Positions 34,848-44,227 of a stretch of 64,000 nucleotides of DNA are shown here, piece by piece. The stretch is from Acidobacterium sp. (GTDB lineage: Bacteria > Acidobacteriota > Vicinamibacteria > Vicinamibacterales > UBA2999): the NCBI GenBank assembly GCA_002737365.1, contig NSIL01000010.1:38835-102834 (forward strand), given 5' to 3'. A program made the translations under genes and the position numbers. The stretch's first letter is position 1, and each line of letters starts with the position of its first letter. Below the pieces are notes generated by a model. That model made no database searches. It saw only the letters and a list, made by a program, of their open reading frames with translations, and had not been told where the DNA came from.

Positions 34848-37208
34848 ATGCGAATGCGCATCCTCGACCGGTACGTGATTCGGGAAATCCTCCCGCCGTT
34901 CTTGATCGCCTTGCTGGTGTTCACGTTCATCCTGATTATCCCCTTCATCATCGAGTTAGCCGAACAGATGATCGCGAAGGGCGTGCCGTGGACCACCCTG
35001 CTGCAACTGATGGCCACCCTCGTACCGGGCGTCGCCGCACTGACCATCCCGATGGCGCTGCTGATCGGCATCCTGGTCGCCATGGGCCGGCTCTCGGCCG
35101 ATCGCGAGGTCGTGGTCCTGATGGCGTGCGGCGTCAGCCCGTACCGGCTGCTGCAGCCGGTCTTGTTCCTCGGCGTGATCTGCTGGGGCGTGGCGTCGTG
35201 GGTCATGCTCGAGGCGATGCCCAACGCGAACCAGACCTTTCGCGAGATCTCCAACAAGATCGTGATGGATCGGGCCGAGGGCGAAGTGCGGCCGCGGATC
35301 TTCTTCGAGGATTTCCCCAACCTCGTGCTGTACGTCAACGAAGTGCCCATGGGCGGCACCGGCTGGAACGACGTGCTCGCGGCGGATTCGCGGGATCCGG
35401 CGCAGCAGGTGATCTACCTGGCCAAGCATGGCCGGATGGTCATTGACCGCACCGCCCGGACGATCCAGATGGTGCTCGAAGACGGCACGCGGCACCGGAC
35501 CGATCTCAACAATCCCACCAACTACGAAGTGGCGCGCTTCCAAAGCACGATCCTGGCCCTCGATCCGGAAAGCGTGTTTCCCCGCCAGGGACCGGCGCGT
35601 GGCGACCGCGAGTTGCCGATCGAACAGCTGGCCGCCAGGGCCGAGGGAATGCGCGCGCAGGGCCTGTCGCCGCATAACCAGGTCATGGAGATCCACAAGA
35701 AGTTCTCCATTCCGGTGGCGTGCTTCGTGTTCGCGTTGCTCGGCCTCGCGCTTGGCGCCAGCAGCCGCAAGGACGGCAAGCTGGCTGCGTTTGTCCTCGG
35801 CATCGGCGTCATCTTCGCCTACTACGTCGTCATGTATGGCGGCGAGGCGCTCGCCAAGGGCCACTGGATGCCGGCGTGGCTGGCCATGTGGCTGCCGAAC
35901 TTCCTGCTGGGTTTCGCCGGCCTCGTGTTGCTGGCGTTGCGCTCGCGCTCGGCTGGCTCCCCGATCAGAATCTCGCTGCCCGGCTGGCTGAGCCGACGCG
36001 CACCGGCCACCGACGCCGCGATCACCCGGACCGGTGCCGGCGTAAGCACACGCATCGACCGCGTGGTGATCGTGGTCAAAGTGCCTCAGTTCTCGCTGCC
36101 GGGTCCACGCCTGCTTGACGTCTACCTGGCCAAGCAGTACTTCCGCATTCTCGGGATGACCACGGTTGGCATGCTCGGCCTGTTCTATATTTCGACGTTT
36201 GTCGATTTGTCGGACAAGTGGTTCAAGGGCCAGACCTCCCTTGGCATGCTCGCCCAGTTTCTGCTCTGGTCGACGCCCGAGTGGCTCACCTACATCCTGG
36301 CGCTGGCGGTGTTGCTGTCGTCGCTTGTGACCATTGGCCTGCTCACCAAGAACAGCGAGCTCATCGTGATGCGCGCGTGCGGCATCAGCCTGTATCGCAC
36401 AGCGCTGCCACTGGTGCTGTTCGCCTGTGCGGCCAGCGCGGTCCTGTTCGCGATGGAAGAGCGCCTGCTGGCTACGGCCAATCGCAACGCCGACCGGTTG
36501 AAACACATCATCCGCACCGGGTCGCCGCAGACCTTTGGCGTCATGAACCGCAAGTGGATGGTCGGGCGTAACGGCGAGGTTTACCACTACCAGTTTTACG
36601 ATCCGCGCCAGCGCGAGCTGAGCAGCCTGTCGGTGTTTAACTTCGATGAGGCCGCGCACACCATCAGGTCGCGGGTGTTCGCCGCCAAGGCGGTCTATGC
36701 GCCGGCGGCCGGGCCGACCGGCCAGGTTCCGCAGTGGCGACTGGAACAGGGGTGGTCGCGAGAGTTCGGGCCGCGCAGCCAGGTCAAGGAGTTCTCGCAA
36801 TTCACCGACCGCCTGGCGCTGCTCGAGGCCGCCGACTACTTTGTCACCGAGACGCGCGAGCCCGACCTGATGAACTTCGGCCAACTGCGGACTTACATCG
36901 AAGAGTTGCGCGCCAGCGGCTACAACGTGCTTGAACATGAGGTCGGTTTGAACCGCAAGGTCGCGTTCCCCTTCGTCACGGTCGTGATGACCTTGCTCGC
37001 CATCCCGTTCGCCGTCTCCACCGGCAAGCGCGGGGCGATGTACGGCATCGGCATCGGCATCGTCCTCGCGCTGGTCTACTGGGTGATGATCAGCATTTTT
37101 GCGGCCTTTGGCATCGGCGGTTTGCTCGACCCGGTGCTGGCGGCCTGGGCGCCCAACCTGATCTTCGGCGCGGCCGCGGCGTTCCTGTTACTGACCGTAC
37201 GGACATGA
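34848..37208 (+). CDS. LPS export permease: LptF-LptG fusion
   Basis: A 786-residue inner-membrane protein with two complete LptF/LptG units in one chain. The first unit (about residues 1-370) opens with LDRYVIREILPPFLIALLVF and has its jellyroll domain near residues 140-260. The second (about 420-786) opens with LLDVYLAKQYFRILGMTTVG. Each has the coupling segment (REVVVLMACGVSPYRLL and SELIVMRACGISLYRTA) that contacts LptB. LptF and LptG are normally separate proteins of about 360 residues. This single chain would form the whole permease. It partners the LptC-LptA fusion and LptB encoded 20 kb upstream. Confidence 0.93.
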   Translation: MRMRILDRYVIREILPPFLIALLVFTFILIIPFIIELAEQMIAKGVPWTTLLQLMATLVPGVAALTIPMALLIGILVAMGRLSADREVVVLMACGVSPYRLLQPVLFLGVICWGVASWVMLEAMPNANQTFREISNKIVMDRAEGEVRPRIFFEDFPNLVLYVNEVPMGGTGWNDVLAADSRDPAQQVIYLAKHGRMVIDRTARTIQMVLEDGTRHRTDLNNPTNYEVARFQSTILALDPESVFPRQGPARGDRELPIEQLAARAEGMRAQGLSPHNQVMEIHKKFSIPVACFVFALLGLALGASSRKDGKLAAFVLGIGVIFAYYVVMYGGEALAKGHWMPAWLAMWLPNFLLGFAGLVLLALRSRSAGSPIRISLPGWLSRRAPATDAAITRTGAGVSTRIDRVVIVVKVPQFSLPGPRLLDVYLAKQYFRILGMTTVGMLGLFYISTFVDLSDKWFKGQTSLGMLAQFLLWSTPEWLTYILALAVLLSSLVTIGLLTKNSELIVMRACGISLYRTALPLVLFACAASAVLFAMEERLLATANRNADRLKHIIRTGSPQTFGVMNRKWMVGRNGEVYHYQFYDPRQRELSSLSVFNFDEAAHTIRSRVFAAKAVYAPAAGPTGQVPQWRLEQGWSREFGPRSQVKEFSQFTDRLALLEAADYFVTETREPDLMNFGQLRTYIEELRASGYNVLEHEVGLNRKVAFPFVTVVMTLLAIPFAVSTGKRGAMYGIGIGIVLALVYWVMISIFAAFGIGGLLDPVLAAWAPNLIFGAAAAFLLLTVRT

Positions 37209-37450
37209 GCAACGTTCCACAGCAACCGTCGGCGACTCGCTATGTCACGGCTGGCGTCTGCCTGATCGGTGCCATGGTGTGCCTGCCAGCCGGGTTCATC
37301 CAGATGGTGCTGGTGCTGCAGCGCGGCGGCTACGGCAGCGACAGCCTGGGCTACGCCATTGCCTGGCTCGGACTGGGCGGCGGCCTGCTCGGCCTCGGCA
37401 TGGCGGTGCTGATCTGGGAGCTCAGCGTCCGCCACGGAATCAGACATTAA
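37205..37450 (+). CDS. Small membrane protein, unknown
   Basis: An 81-residue protein with two predicted transmembrane helices (VTAGVCLIGAMVCLPAGFIQMVLVL and AIAWLGLGGGLLGLGMAVLIW) joined by a short glycine-rich loop. Its ATG overlaps the lptFG stop (ATGA), so translation is coupled. I do not recognise the family. A role near the Lpt permease is suggested only by position. The stop abuts a copy of the ATCCGGCT palindromic repeat. Confidence 0.65.
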   Translation: MSNVPQQPSATRYVTAGVCLIGAMVCLPAGFIQMVLVLQRGGYGSDSLGYAIAWLGLGGGLLGLGMAVLIWELSVRHGIRH

Positions 37451-37467
37451 TCCGGCTCAAGCCGGAT
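37450..37467. repeat. Dispersed palindrome RTCCGGCT-nn-AGCCGGAY, copy 1
   Basis: ATCCGGCT and AGCCGGAT are exact reverse complements around CA, followed by GCTAC. It lies in the gap between the small membrane protein and the convergent PHP gene. Copies at 40123-40140 and 47826-47900 share the core and the GCYACATT flank. Read in frame it encodes the peptide RLKPDAT. Confidence 0.6.
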
Positions 37468-37505
37468 GCTACGCCGACTGGTGTGGCGTCCGTCTTTAGG
37501 CAGAC

Positions 37506-39218
37506 CTAACGCACGAACGCGAGCTCTGAGATCGTCATCGCGCCCGACGCGCCGGGGCGACTGTTCAGCGTATCGATCACCAACAGCAACGAGTCGATTC
37601 GATCGAGCGGAGCTGTCGCACTCGAGGTCGTGCCGATCGGCCTGAAACTCGTGAGAGCCAGGTCGACGAGGCGGGACTCGCGGTCGGCGTAGAACGTTCG
37701 GCCCCACCGCTCCGTCGCGGTTCCGGCGCGCACCTGCACCCAGGCGCGTACCGGTGCTGCCGCCGTGACGCGGAATCGCACTCGCTCAAAGGCCGCGAGC
37801 CCGCCAGCGACCGGCAACCGGACGGCGGCAAATTGTCCCGCCGCGACGCCCGATGACAGGGCAAATCGCCATCTGATCGGCGGCTCACCAGCCAACCGGC
37901 GCTCGCGCGTATCGGCCAGGTTCGCGTCGACCAGCTCGCTGACGTCCGCACTGCCCTGCTCCACGGCCGCCTCTTCGGATCGCGCAGGAATCCGGGCGAC
38001 GAGCGTCGCAATGCTCGGCGCCGTCATCCGGTCGCGGGGCAAGCCGAGATAGATCGGATTCGAGACGAGCCACGGGACCGGCGGCGTCCCCGGGCCTCCC
38101 GGCGTGTAGGCCTCGACTCGATACACACCGGCGTCCCGGACGCCCGCCAGGGTCAGTTCAGCCTCGGTCGTTGCCCGCACTGGGGATCCGTTTCGCAACA
38201 CCACCAATCGTGTTCCCGCGGGGCCATTAGTGCGCGCTTGCAACGTGACCTCAATACCGGCGGGAACGGCATCGCCCATTGGGATGGTTCGCCCGGCGGC
38301 CTTCGCCGTGAACGTCAACCCGCCAGGTGTAGCGAGCGCATCAATCACCGAGAGCACGCGGCCGCGGGTGATGGCTGTCACTACCGCTGCCGCATCGTCT
38401 GCGGCGTTCCCCGTCAGTGGCAGTTCGAGTAACACCTGATTCGAGAACGTCCGAAACACCGATTCGTATCCTGGCAGCGGTACCTGCCAGGATGAGGGCG
38501 CAGGATCGTCGGCGCCGACGCGCGCGTGCGCATCCGCAGCGGCCAGGGCCGGTAGCGAGCGCGTCACGCCCAACCGATCCCAAGTCGCCATCACGTCATC
38601 GGGTCGGTCCAGCAGCGATGCCAACGCACCGGGAGCCCGCAGGCCGTAGCCCAGGATCGCGTGCGCCAGCGACGCCCTCGACTCATCGCGCCAACCACTG
38701 TCGGCGTTGATCCATTCGAGACCATCGATGGGAGCGTCCCAGGCGGTCCACCGCAAGGCGGGCCGCGGTGAATCGGGGTGCGCCGCAATGCCGAATCCTC
38801 CCAGGCGGTGCACGTCTTCGATTACGTCGGCAGCCTCACCGGCGAATGGATACGGTGTCGCCGGCAGGCCGAGTGCCACCAGGTGTCCACCGGTGGTGTT
38901 GAGCTCGACAGCGTCGATGACGAGAACCCCGGATCGGTAGTGCGGCGGATCAGGCGGTCGCGTGCCGTCGCCATGGTCGGTAACGATGATGAAATGCAGC
39001 CCGGCGCGCACCGCCGCCGCGGCGATCTCGCCGACGGTGCCGCTGCCATCGGAGCGGTCCGAGTGGATGTGGTACGCGCCGCGTGCTGTCGGGCCGAGAC
39101 CGGGCAATGCCGGCGTCATGACCGGCGCGGAGGGCAGCAGCGCCAGCAACGCGAGCGCGGTCGCGCCGGCGCCGATCACCAGCGCGCGCGCTCCCCTGTA
39201 GCCGAATCTCCGCATCAT
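37506..39218 (-). CDS. PHP-domain (CehA/McbA-like) metallohydrolase, exported
   Basis: A 570-residue protein with an N-terminal hydrophobic segment (ALVIGAGATALALLALLPSAP) that looks like a signal or anchor. The PHP domain follows: HIHSDRSDGSGTV, IVTDHGDG and GIAAHPDSP supply metal-binding histidines/aspartates for a phosphoester or similar hydrolysis. The C-terminal half is beta-rich and may bind carbohydrate or protein. ATG 39218 (or 39215) is preferred to the longer ORF. It starts 4 bp after the xer recombinase stop, so the two may be co-transcribed. Substrate unknown. Confidence 0.8.
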   Translation of the reverse strand: MMRRFGYRGARALVIGAGATALALLALLPSAPVMTPALPGLGPTARGAYHIHSDRSDGSGTVGEIAAAAVRAGLHFIIVTDHGDGTRPPDPPHYRSGVLVIDAVELNTTGGHLVALGLPATPYPFAGEAADVIEDVHRLGGFGIAAHPDSPRPALRWTAWDAPIDGLEWINADSGWRDESRASLAHAILGYGLRAPGALASLLDRPDDVMATWDRLGVTRSLPALAAADAHARVGADDPAPSSWQVPLPGYESVFRTFSNQVLLELPLTGNAADDAAAVVTAITRGRVLSVIDALATPGGLTFTAKAAGRTIPMGDAVPAGIEVTLQARTNGPAGTRLVVLRNGSPVRATTEAELTLAGVRDAGVYRVEAYTPGGPGTPPVPWLVSNPIYLGLPRDRMTAPSIATLVARIPARSEEAAVEQGSADVSELVDANLADTRERRLAGEPPIRWRFALSSGVAAGQFAAVRLPVAGGLAAFERVRFRVTAAAPVRAWVQVRAGTATERWGRTFYADRESRLVDLALTSFRPIGTTSSATAPLDRIDSLLLVIDTLNSRPGASGAMTISELAFVR

Positions 39219-39222
39219 CTCG

Positions 39223-40110
39223 TTAAGACCGCGGGTGAAACTTGTCGTACACCGTCCGCAGCCGTGCTTCAAGGATATGCGTATAGATCTGTGTCGTCGA
39301 CAGATCACTGTGCCCCAGCATCATCTGGATCGCGCGCAGGTCAGCGCCACGCTCGAGCAGATGGGTCGCGAACGAGTGCCGCAGCACGTGAGGACTGAGT
39401 GACGTCGCCAACCCGCCCTGCCGACCGTACGCCTTCAGGATCTTCCAGAAGCCGACGCGTGTCAGGCTCGTGCCGCCCCGCGCGTTGACGAACAGCCGGG
39501 TGGCCGAGCGCTTCTTGAGCAAGGCCGGCCGTGATTCCTGGAGGTAACGAATCACCCACGAGGCCGCCTCATCGCCAAGCGGCACCAGTCGCTGCTTGCG
39601 TCCCTTGCCGGTCGTGGTCAGGTAGCCACTCTCGAGGTTCACGTCGGGCGCCTTCAAGTTGATGAGTTCAGAGACGCGCAGGCCCGTGGCATAGAGCACT
39701 TCGATCAGCGCGCGGTCGCGCAGCCCGCGCGGCGTCGTGATGTCAGGGGCGGCCAGCAGTGTCTCGACCTCTTCACTCGACAGAAACTTCGGTAGCGTCT
39801 TCCAGGCGCGAGGCGCTTGCAGGTCGTCGGCCGGATTGACGGTACGATGCCCGGCGACCACGAGAAAGCGATAGAACCCGCGGAAGCAGGCCACCGCGCG
39901 CGCCACCGAGGCAGGCGAGCGCCCCTCCCCCATCAGTTGCCGGACGAGGGCTTCGAGACTGCGGCGATCGAGGTCTGCCACCGGCCGCTCCAGACCGGCG
40001 GCAAACTGCGCGAGCTGGACCAGGTCACGGCCGTAGCTTTCGACCGTATTGGGCGACAGCCGGCGCTCTACCGCCAGATGGGTCAGATAGGTATCGACCA
40101 ACGCGCTCAC
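39223..40110 (-). CDS. Tyrosine recombinase XerC/XerD
   Basis: A 295-residue site-specific recombinase with a SAM-like N-terminal DNA-binding domain (YLTHLAVERRLSPNTVESYGRDL) and a catalytic domain. The active-site set is present: arginine in YATGLRVSELINL, HVLRHSFATHLL (H-x-x-R), GHSDLSTTQIYTH with the histidine and the tyrosine nucleophile. It should resolve chromosome dimers at dif. GTG 40110 is chosen because the upstream ORF runs back through the palindromic repeat into murQ. XerC and XerD cannot be told apart by eye. Confidence 0.93.
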   Translation of the reverse strand: MSALVDTYLTHLAVERRLSPNTVESYGRDLVQLAQFAAGLERPVADLDRRSLEALVRQLMGEGRSPASVARAVACFRGFYRFLVVAGHRTVNPADDLQAPRAWKTLPKFLSSEEVETLLAAPDITTPRGLRDRALIEVLYATGLRVSELINLKAPDVNLESGYLTTTGKGRKQRLVPLGDEAASWVIRYLQESRPALLKKRSATRLFVNARGGTSLTRVGFWKILKAYGRQGGLATSLSPHVLRHSFATHLLERGADLRAIQMMLGHSDLSTTQIYTHILEARLRTVYDKFHPRS

Positions 40111-40122
40111 TGCACAAGGATA

Positions 40123-40140
40123 GTCCGGCTGAAGCCGGAC
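40123..40140. repeat. Dispersed palindrome RTCCGGCT-nn-AGCCGGAY, copy 2
   Basis: GTCCGGCT and AGCCGGAC are perfect 8-bp arms around GA, followed by GCCACATT. It sits in the divergent gap between the xer gene and murQ, 13 bp from the xer start. Confidence 0.6.
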
Positions 40141-40228
40141 GCCACATTCCAAGAGCGATGCGTCATTGACAGCAGCGACACCGAGGACTAGCATCAGCAT
40201 TTCCCGTGATCGAAATAGAGGCTCGCTA

Positions 40229-41182
40229 GTGCCCGTCCCACGTTCGCGATGGCAGTCGCTCCCGACCGAAGCCATTAACCCCGCTTCGCTGAACATCGAC
40301 AAGCTCGACGCCGGTGGCATTGTCGACCTCATGCTGGCCGAAGACCGCCGCATGCTGGCTGCCGTGCACAAGGAGCGCGATCGCATTGCCCTCGGTGCGG
40401 ACATATGCTCGAAGGCCCTGCGCAAGGGCGGCCGGCTGGTCTTCGTCGGTGCCGGCACCAGCGGCCGCCTGGGCGTCGTCGAATCAGCCGAGATGCCACC
40501 GACCTTTGGCACCAACCCGCTGCTGGTGCAGGGCATCATGGCGGGCGGCAAGAACGCCATCATTCGCGCCAAGGAAGGCTCGGAAGACAATTACGAGGAA
40601 GGCGCACGCGCCATCACCCGGCTCGACCCGACCAAGAAGGACGTGGTCATCGGGGTCTCGGCCAGTGGCATGACGCCGTTCGTGCGCGGCGCGCTGACCA
40701 GCGCGCGCAAGGCTGGCTCACGCGTGGTCTTCGTCACCTGTGATCCGCGCACCGAACTCCAGGCCTTTGTCGACCTGACCATTGCGCCAGCAGTCGGGCC
40801 GGAGATCATCGCCGGTTCGACGCGCCTCAAGGCCGGCACCGCCACCAAGATCGTCCTCAACATGCTGACGACGTCGGCGATGATCCTGATCGGGAAGACC
40901 TACGGCAACTTGATGGTGGACGTCAACGCGCTCGGGTCAGAGAAGCTCCGCGACCGCGCGCGCCGCATCGTGCACATCGTCACCGACCTCGACTACGACG
41001 AAGCCGAGAAGCTGCTGAAAAAGGCGAAGTGGAATGTCAAGGTCGCGATCGTGATGCAGAAGACCGGCCTCACCCACGCCAAGTCGATTGCCCGCCTGCG
41101 CAGGTCAAACGACCTGATCCGCGAGGCGATCGGCGAGGACATCGAGCCCCGCCTGAAAGCGCTGATCGCCGGCGCACTCTAA
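40229..41182 (+). CDS. murQ: N-acetylmuramic acid 6-phosphate etherase
   Basis: Cleaves the D-lactyl ether of MurNAc-6-phosphate to give GlcNAc-6-phosphate, a key step in cell-wall sugar recycling. The 317-residue SIS-fold protein has the family's opening (PTEAINPASLNIDKLD), the sugar-phosphate loop GAGTSGRLGVVESAE with the catalytic glutamates in SAEMPPTFG and AKEGSEDN, and a C-terminal small domain. GTG 40229 has GAGG 7 bp upstream. Its stop overlaps the convergent nagB stop (CTAA). Confidence 0.95.
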   Translation: MPVPRSRWQSLPTEAINPASLNIDKLDAGGIVDLMLAEDRRMLAAVHKERDRIALGADICSKALRKGGRLVFVGAGTSGRLGVVESAEMPPTFGTNPLLVQGIMAGGKNAIIRAKEGSEDNYEEGARAITRLDPTKKDVVIGVSASGMTPFVRGALTSARKAGSRVVFVTCDPRTELQAFVDLTIAPAVGPEIIAGSTRLKAGTATKIVLNMLTTSAMILIGKTYGNLMVDVNALGSEKLRDRARRIVHIVTDLDYDEAEKLLKKAKWNVKVAIVMQKTGLTHAKSIARLRRSNDLIREAIGEDIEPRLKALIAGAL

Positions 41183-41910
41183 GCCAGTCTTTGTGCAGCG
41201 CCGCGGTCGAGCATGGCCGTGACCCGCGGATGCAGTTGTAAGAACGACGCGGGGAGCCGCGGGGTCAGCTGCCCGTTCACCAGGCCGGCGACGGCATCCT
41301 GCTTCCCGGCTCCCGTCGCCATCAGCACGATCTCTCGGCCGCGAAGAATGGTGGCGATCCCCATCGACAACGCGTGGCTCGGCACCTGGGTGGTGTCCCC
41401 GCCGAACCATCCCGCGTTGGCCCGCCGCGTCTCGGCGCGCAGCTCGGCCACGTGCGTCTCGGCCTCCAGCGTGTCGCCCGGCTCGTTAAACCCGATGTGA
41501 CCGTTGGCGCCAATTCCCAGAATCTGAAGATCGATCCCACCGGCCTGGGCAATCGCGCGCTCGTAGCGTGCGCACTCGGCCACCAGGTTGGGAGCGCGGC
41601 CATCAAGCATGCCGATCTGTTCTGGTGTCATGCGCACGTGATCGAACAGCGCCGCCTGCATGTACGAGCGATAGCTGCCAGGGTCGCCGGCGCCAAGCCC
41701 GACGAACTCGTCGAGGTTGAACGTGCGCACGTGCGACCAATCGAGATGGCCGCGCTGGCTGTGCCATCGGAGCTCGCGATAGAGCGCCACCGGCGTCCGC
41801 CCGGTCGGCAGGCCGAGGACCAGGCGCGGGTTGAGGGAGATGGCGTCGATTAGGCGAGTGGCGAGCGTCGAGGCCAGGACCTCGTCGGTGTCGAATCGTT
41901 CAATTAGCAT
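41179..41910 (-). CDS. nagB: Glucosamine-6-phosphate deaminase
   Basis: Converts glucosamine-6-phosphate to fructose-6-phosphate plus ammonia. The 243-residue protein has LGLPTGRTPVALYREL (phosphate loop), FNLDEFVGLG (catalytic aspartate region) and LGIGANGHIGFNEPG (active-site histidine). It is short for the family, lacking the allosteric C-terminus of the E. coli enzyme, as in many non-enteric homologues. ATG 41910 lies inside the 3' end of the kinase gene (11-bp overlap), so kinase and deaminase are coupled. Confidence 0.92.
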   Translation of the reverse strand: MLIERFDTDEVLASTLATRLIDAISLNPRLVLGLPTGRTPVALYRELRWHSQRGHLDWSHVRTFNLDEFVGLGAGDPGSYRSYMQAALFDHVRMTPEQIGMLDGRAPNLVAECARYERAIAQAGGIDLQILGIGANGHIGFNEPGDTLEAETHVAELRAETRRANAGWFGGDTTQVPSHALSMGIATILRGREIVLMATGAGKQDAVAGLVNGQLTPRLPASFLQLHPRVTAMLDRGAAQRLA

Positions 41911-42865
41911 CAAGGTATGGAGGAATGCGGATGCCGCCCCGGGCCTCCGCCAGGGCCAGGCGCACCGCGCCAATGGCCGGTTCAACCTCGAGGGAGCCGA
42001 CCGCGCTACGCGGCGCCACTTCCGCCAACCGGTTGGTCACTGCGGTGGCCAGCCACTGCGCGCCGCGCATCATGCCGCCTGACAGCAGGATGGGAAACTG
42101 TTCGCCGCGCATCTCGAGTCGCGCGACCACCGACGCCGCCGCGAGCGTCAATTCGTCAGCGGCCTTCCGCATGATTTCAGTCGCCACGACATCTCCCTCG
42201 GCACGCGCCTGGTCGACGGTCTGCCCGAGTGAGGCGATGGCACGCTTGCCCTGGACGTGATCGTAGATCTCCGACACGAGCTGTTCGGGCCGCGACACAG
42301 AGAAATGCGCGAGCACCAGTGGCGTGAGACGCGTGCGCGGCCCGCGGCCGTCGGCATCTCGCGCCACCGCCTTCAGCGCCCGGCGGCCAATCCAGTAGCC
42401 GGAACCCTCATCGCCAAGCGAGCTGCCCCAGCCGCCGGCCCGGGCGGCCTGGCCGCGGCTGTTCACGCCATAGGCAATCGAGCCGGTGCCTGAAATCAAC
42501 ACGACCCCCTGGCCGACGGTGCCGTCGCCCTGGCCGAGCGGCACACCAGCCACGAGGGCGATCAGGGCGTCGTTGACGATCAGCGTGCGCTCGCGGAATC
42601 CCAGGCGCCGCATGATGCCGCGAATGACCTCGCCATCGCCGTCGCGGTCGACGCCCGCCAGGCCGAGACACACCGCCACGGGCGAGGCGCCGTACCCGTC
42701 AAGGGCCAGGTCGATGACGTGATGCAGGACTTTCTCGACCTCAAGTTCGCCGTGCGCCTGGAGGTTGGCGCCGCCGGCACGGCCTTCGCCCACGACCTGC
42801 CCATCCGCATCCGCGAGGAGCGCCACCGTCTTGGTGCCGCCAGCGTCGATGCCCAGCACATGCAT
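41900..42865 (-). CDS. BadF/BadG/BcrA-type sugar kinase (GlcNAc/MurNAc kinase-like)
   Basis: A 321-residue ASKHA-fold kinase with GIDAGGTKTVALLAD (phosphate 1), VCLGLAGVDRDG, VLISGTGSIAYGV (phosphate 2), GGWGSSLGDEGSGYWIGRRAL and ILLSGGMM (adenosine). Family members phosphorylate GlcNAc, and the clostridial enzyme MurK acts on both MurNAc and GlcNAc. Neighbouring murQ and nagB make such a dual role attractive here, because free MurNAc taken up without a PTS needs a kinase before MurQ can act. Specificity is inferred, not shown. Confidence 0.88.
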   Translation of the reverse strand: MHVLGIDAGGTKTVALLADADGQVVGEGRAGGANLQAHGELEVEKVLHHVIDLALDGYGASPVAVCLGLAGVDRDGDGEVIRGIMRRLGFRERTLIVNDALIALVAGVPLGQGDGTVGQGVVLISGTGSIAYGVNSRGQAARAGGWGSSLGDEGSGYWIGRRALKAVARDADGRGPRTRLTPLVLAHFSVSRPEQLVSEIYDHVQGKRAIASLGQTVDQARAEGDVVATEIMRKAADELTLAAASVVARLEMRGEQFPILLSGGMMRGAQWLATAVTNRLAEVAPRSAVGSLEVEPAIGAVRLALAEARGGIRIPPYLDAN

Positions 42866-42924
42866 GCTGCTAGCTTACAACCCGGGCGCCGCGGCTGCCG
42901 GCATGCTAAGTTGATGTGTTGTCC

Positions 42925-44214
42925 ATGCTTCGTACCATTCCCCCCGTGGTCGTGCGCGCGGCCTATTGGCTGGTGCTCGCCAGTCTCTGCGTCACGACGA
43001 CGTTTCGCGCCAGGGCTGCCGCTCCGCCGTCCCCGGTGGCCCTGTCGACCGCAGCGCAACGCGCGCAGGTGGCCACGCGCGCCCTGTGGGTGACGCGCAC
43101 CACCATGGCGTCTCCCGAGAGCATTCGCCAATTGGTGAGCGCCGCCGCGGCCGGCGGCTTCAACACCCTGGTCGTGCAGGTTCGCGGACGCGGCGACTCC
43201 TATTACAACGGGACCGTTGAACCGCGCGCCTCGGAACTGGCGGCCAAGCCGGCGTTTGATCCGCTCGCCACCGTGCTGCAGGACGCCCATGCCGCAGGCC
43301 TCACGGTGCATGCCTGGGTCGCCGTCAACCTGGTCTCCAGCTCCGTCAGCCTGCCGGCGGCACGCCATCACGTGATCTACCGCGCACCCGAGTGGCTGAT
43401 GGTTCCGCTCGAGCTGGCCGCGGAAATGAAGAAGGTCGACGTGCGCAGTCCCGCCTATATTGGCCGGCTGGCCCGGTGGACGCGCGCCCACTCGGACGAG
43501 GTCGAGGGGCTGTATACCTCGCCCGTGCATCCCGGCGCGCAGGCGCACGCGGCGGCAGTCATCGGCGAACTGGTCCAGAACTACGCCGTCGACGGCGTCC
43601 ACCTGGACTACGTCCGGTTTCCAAACGAGCGGTTCGACTACAGCCCGGCGGCGATCGAACTGTTCAAGACCACAATTCTCCCCGACCTCACCAATCAGGA
43701 GCGGCACGCGGCCGCCGCCCGCGAACCGTTGGATCCGGCCGCCTATCCCAACCTGTTTCCCGAGCGTTGGAACGAGTTCCGCCGGTCGGGCCTGACCGAG
43801 CTCGTTGTCAAGGTGCGGGCGGCCGTCAAGGCGGCACGGCCGGGCACCATTATCAGCGCGGCGGTCGTCCCGGACGCTCGCCAAGCGACCGAATCGCGGT
43901 TGCAGGACTGGCGCGGCTGGCTGGACCAGTCGCTGCTCGACGCGCTGTGCCCCATGGCGTACACGACTGACCCGGCGGTATTTTCCCAGCAGATCGCGGC
44001 CGCACGTAACTACGCGGGCAACGTGCCGGTGTGGGCCGGCATTGGCGCCTACCGCCTCACGCCCGCACAGACGCTGCAGCACATGGCCGTCGCGCGCACG
44101 CTCGGCGTGAGCGGCGTGATCCTGTTTTCATACGACGCCCTGATTGCGGCTCCCAACAACGCCGGCTCCCTCAGCGAGCTGGGCCGGGCGGCATTCGGAG
44201 CCAGTTCGCACTAG
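42925..44214 (+). CDS. Family 10-like glycosyl hydrolase (GHL10/DUF187)
   Basis: A 429-residue exported protein with an N-terminal signal segment (VVRAAYWLVLASLCVTTTFRARAAA). The GHL10 (YngK-like) TIM-barrel follows, read from RALWVTRTTMASPESIR, FNTLVVQVRGRGDSYYN, GVHLDYVRFPNERFDYSP and LDALCPMAYTTDP. Family members are thought to act on peptidoglycan or related glycans, but few are characterised. ATG 42925 is preferred over the GTG at 42916. It is divergent from the kinase and directly precedes an SSS symporter, which fits breakdown followed by uptake. Confidence 0.87.
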   Translation: MLRTIPPVVVRAAYWLVLASLCVTTTFRARAAAPPSPVALSTAAQRAQVATRALWVTRTTMASPESIRQLVSAAAAGGFNTLVVQVRGRGDSYYNGTVEPRASELAAKPAFDPLATVLQDAHAAGLTVHAWVAVNLVSSSVSLPAARHHVIYRAPEWLMVPLELAAEMKKVDVRSPAYIGRLARWTRAHSDEVEGLYTSPVHPGAQAHAAAVIGELVQNYAVDGVHLDYVRFPNERFDYSPAAIELFKTTILPDLTNQERHAAAAREPLDPAAYPNLFPERWNEFRRSGLTELVVKVRAAVKAARPGTIISAAVVPDARQATESRLQDWRGWLDQSLLDALCPMAYTTDPAVFSQQIAAARNYAGNVPVWAGIGAYRLTPAQTLQHMAVARTLGVSGVILFSYDALIAAPNNAGSLSELGRAAFGASSH

Positions 44215-44227
44215 ACTGCGGGCTGCC

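Noticed and set aside
34956-36938. 660-aa minus-strand ORF inside the LptF-LptG gene
   Set aside because: Antisense shadow of a clear membrane protein; composition is charged and repetitive with no recognisable family.
42580-44082. 500-aa minus-strand ORF over the GHL10 gene
   Set aside because: Contains the kinase N-terminus in a wrong frame and is antisense to GHL10; no coherent fold.
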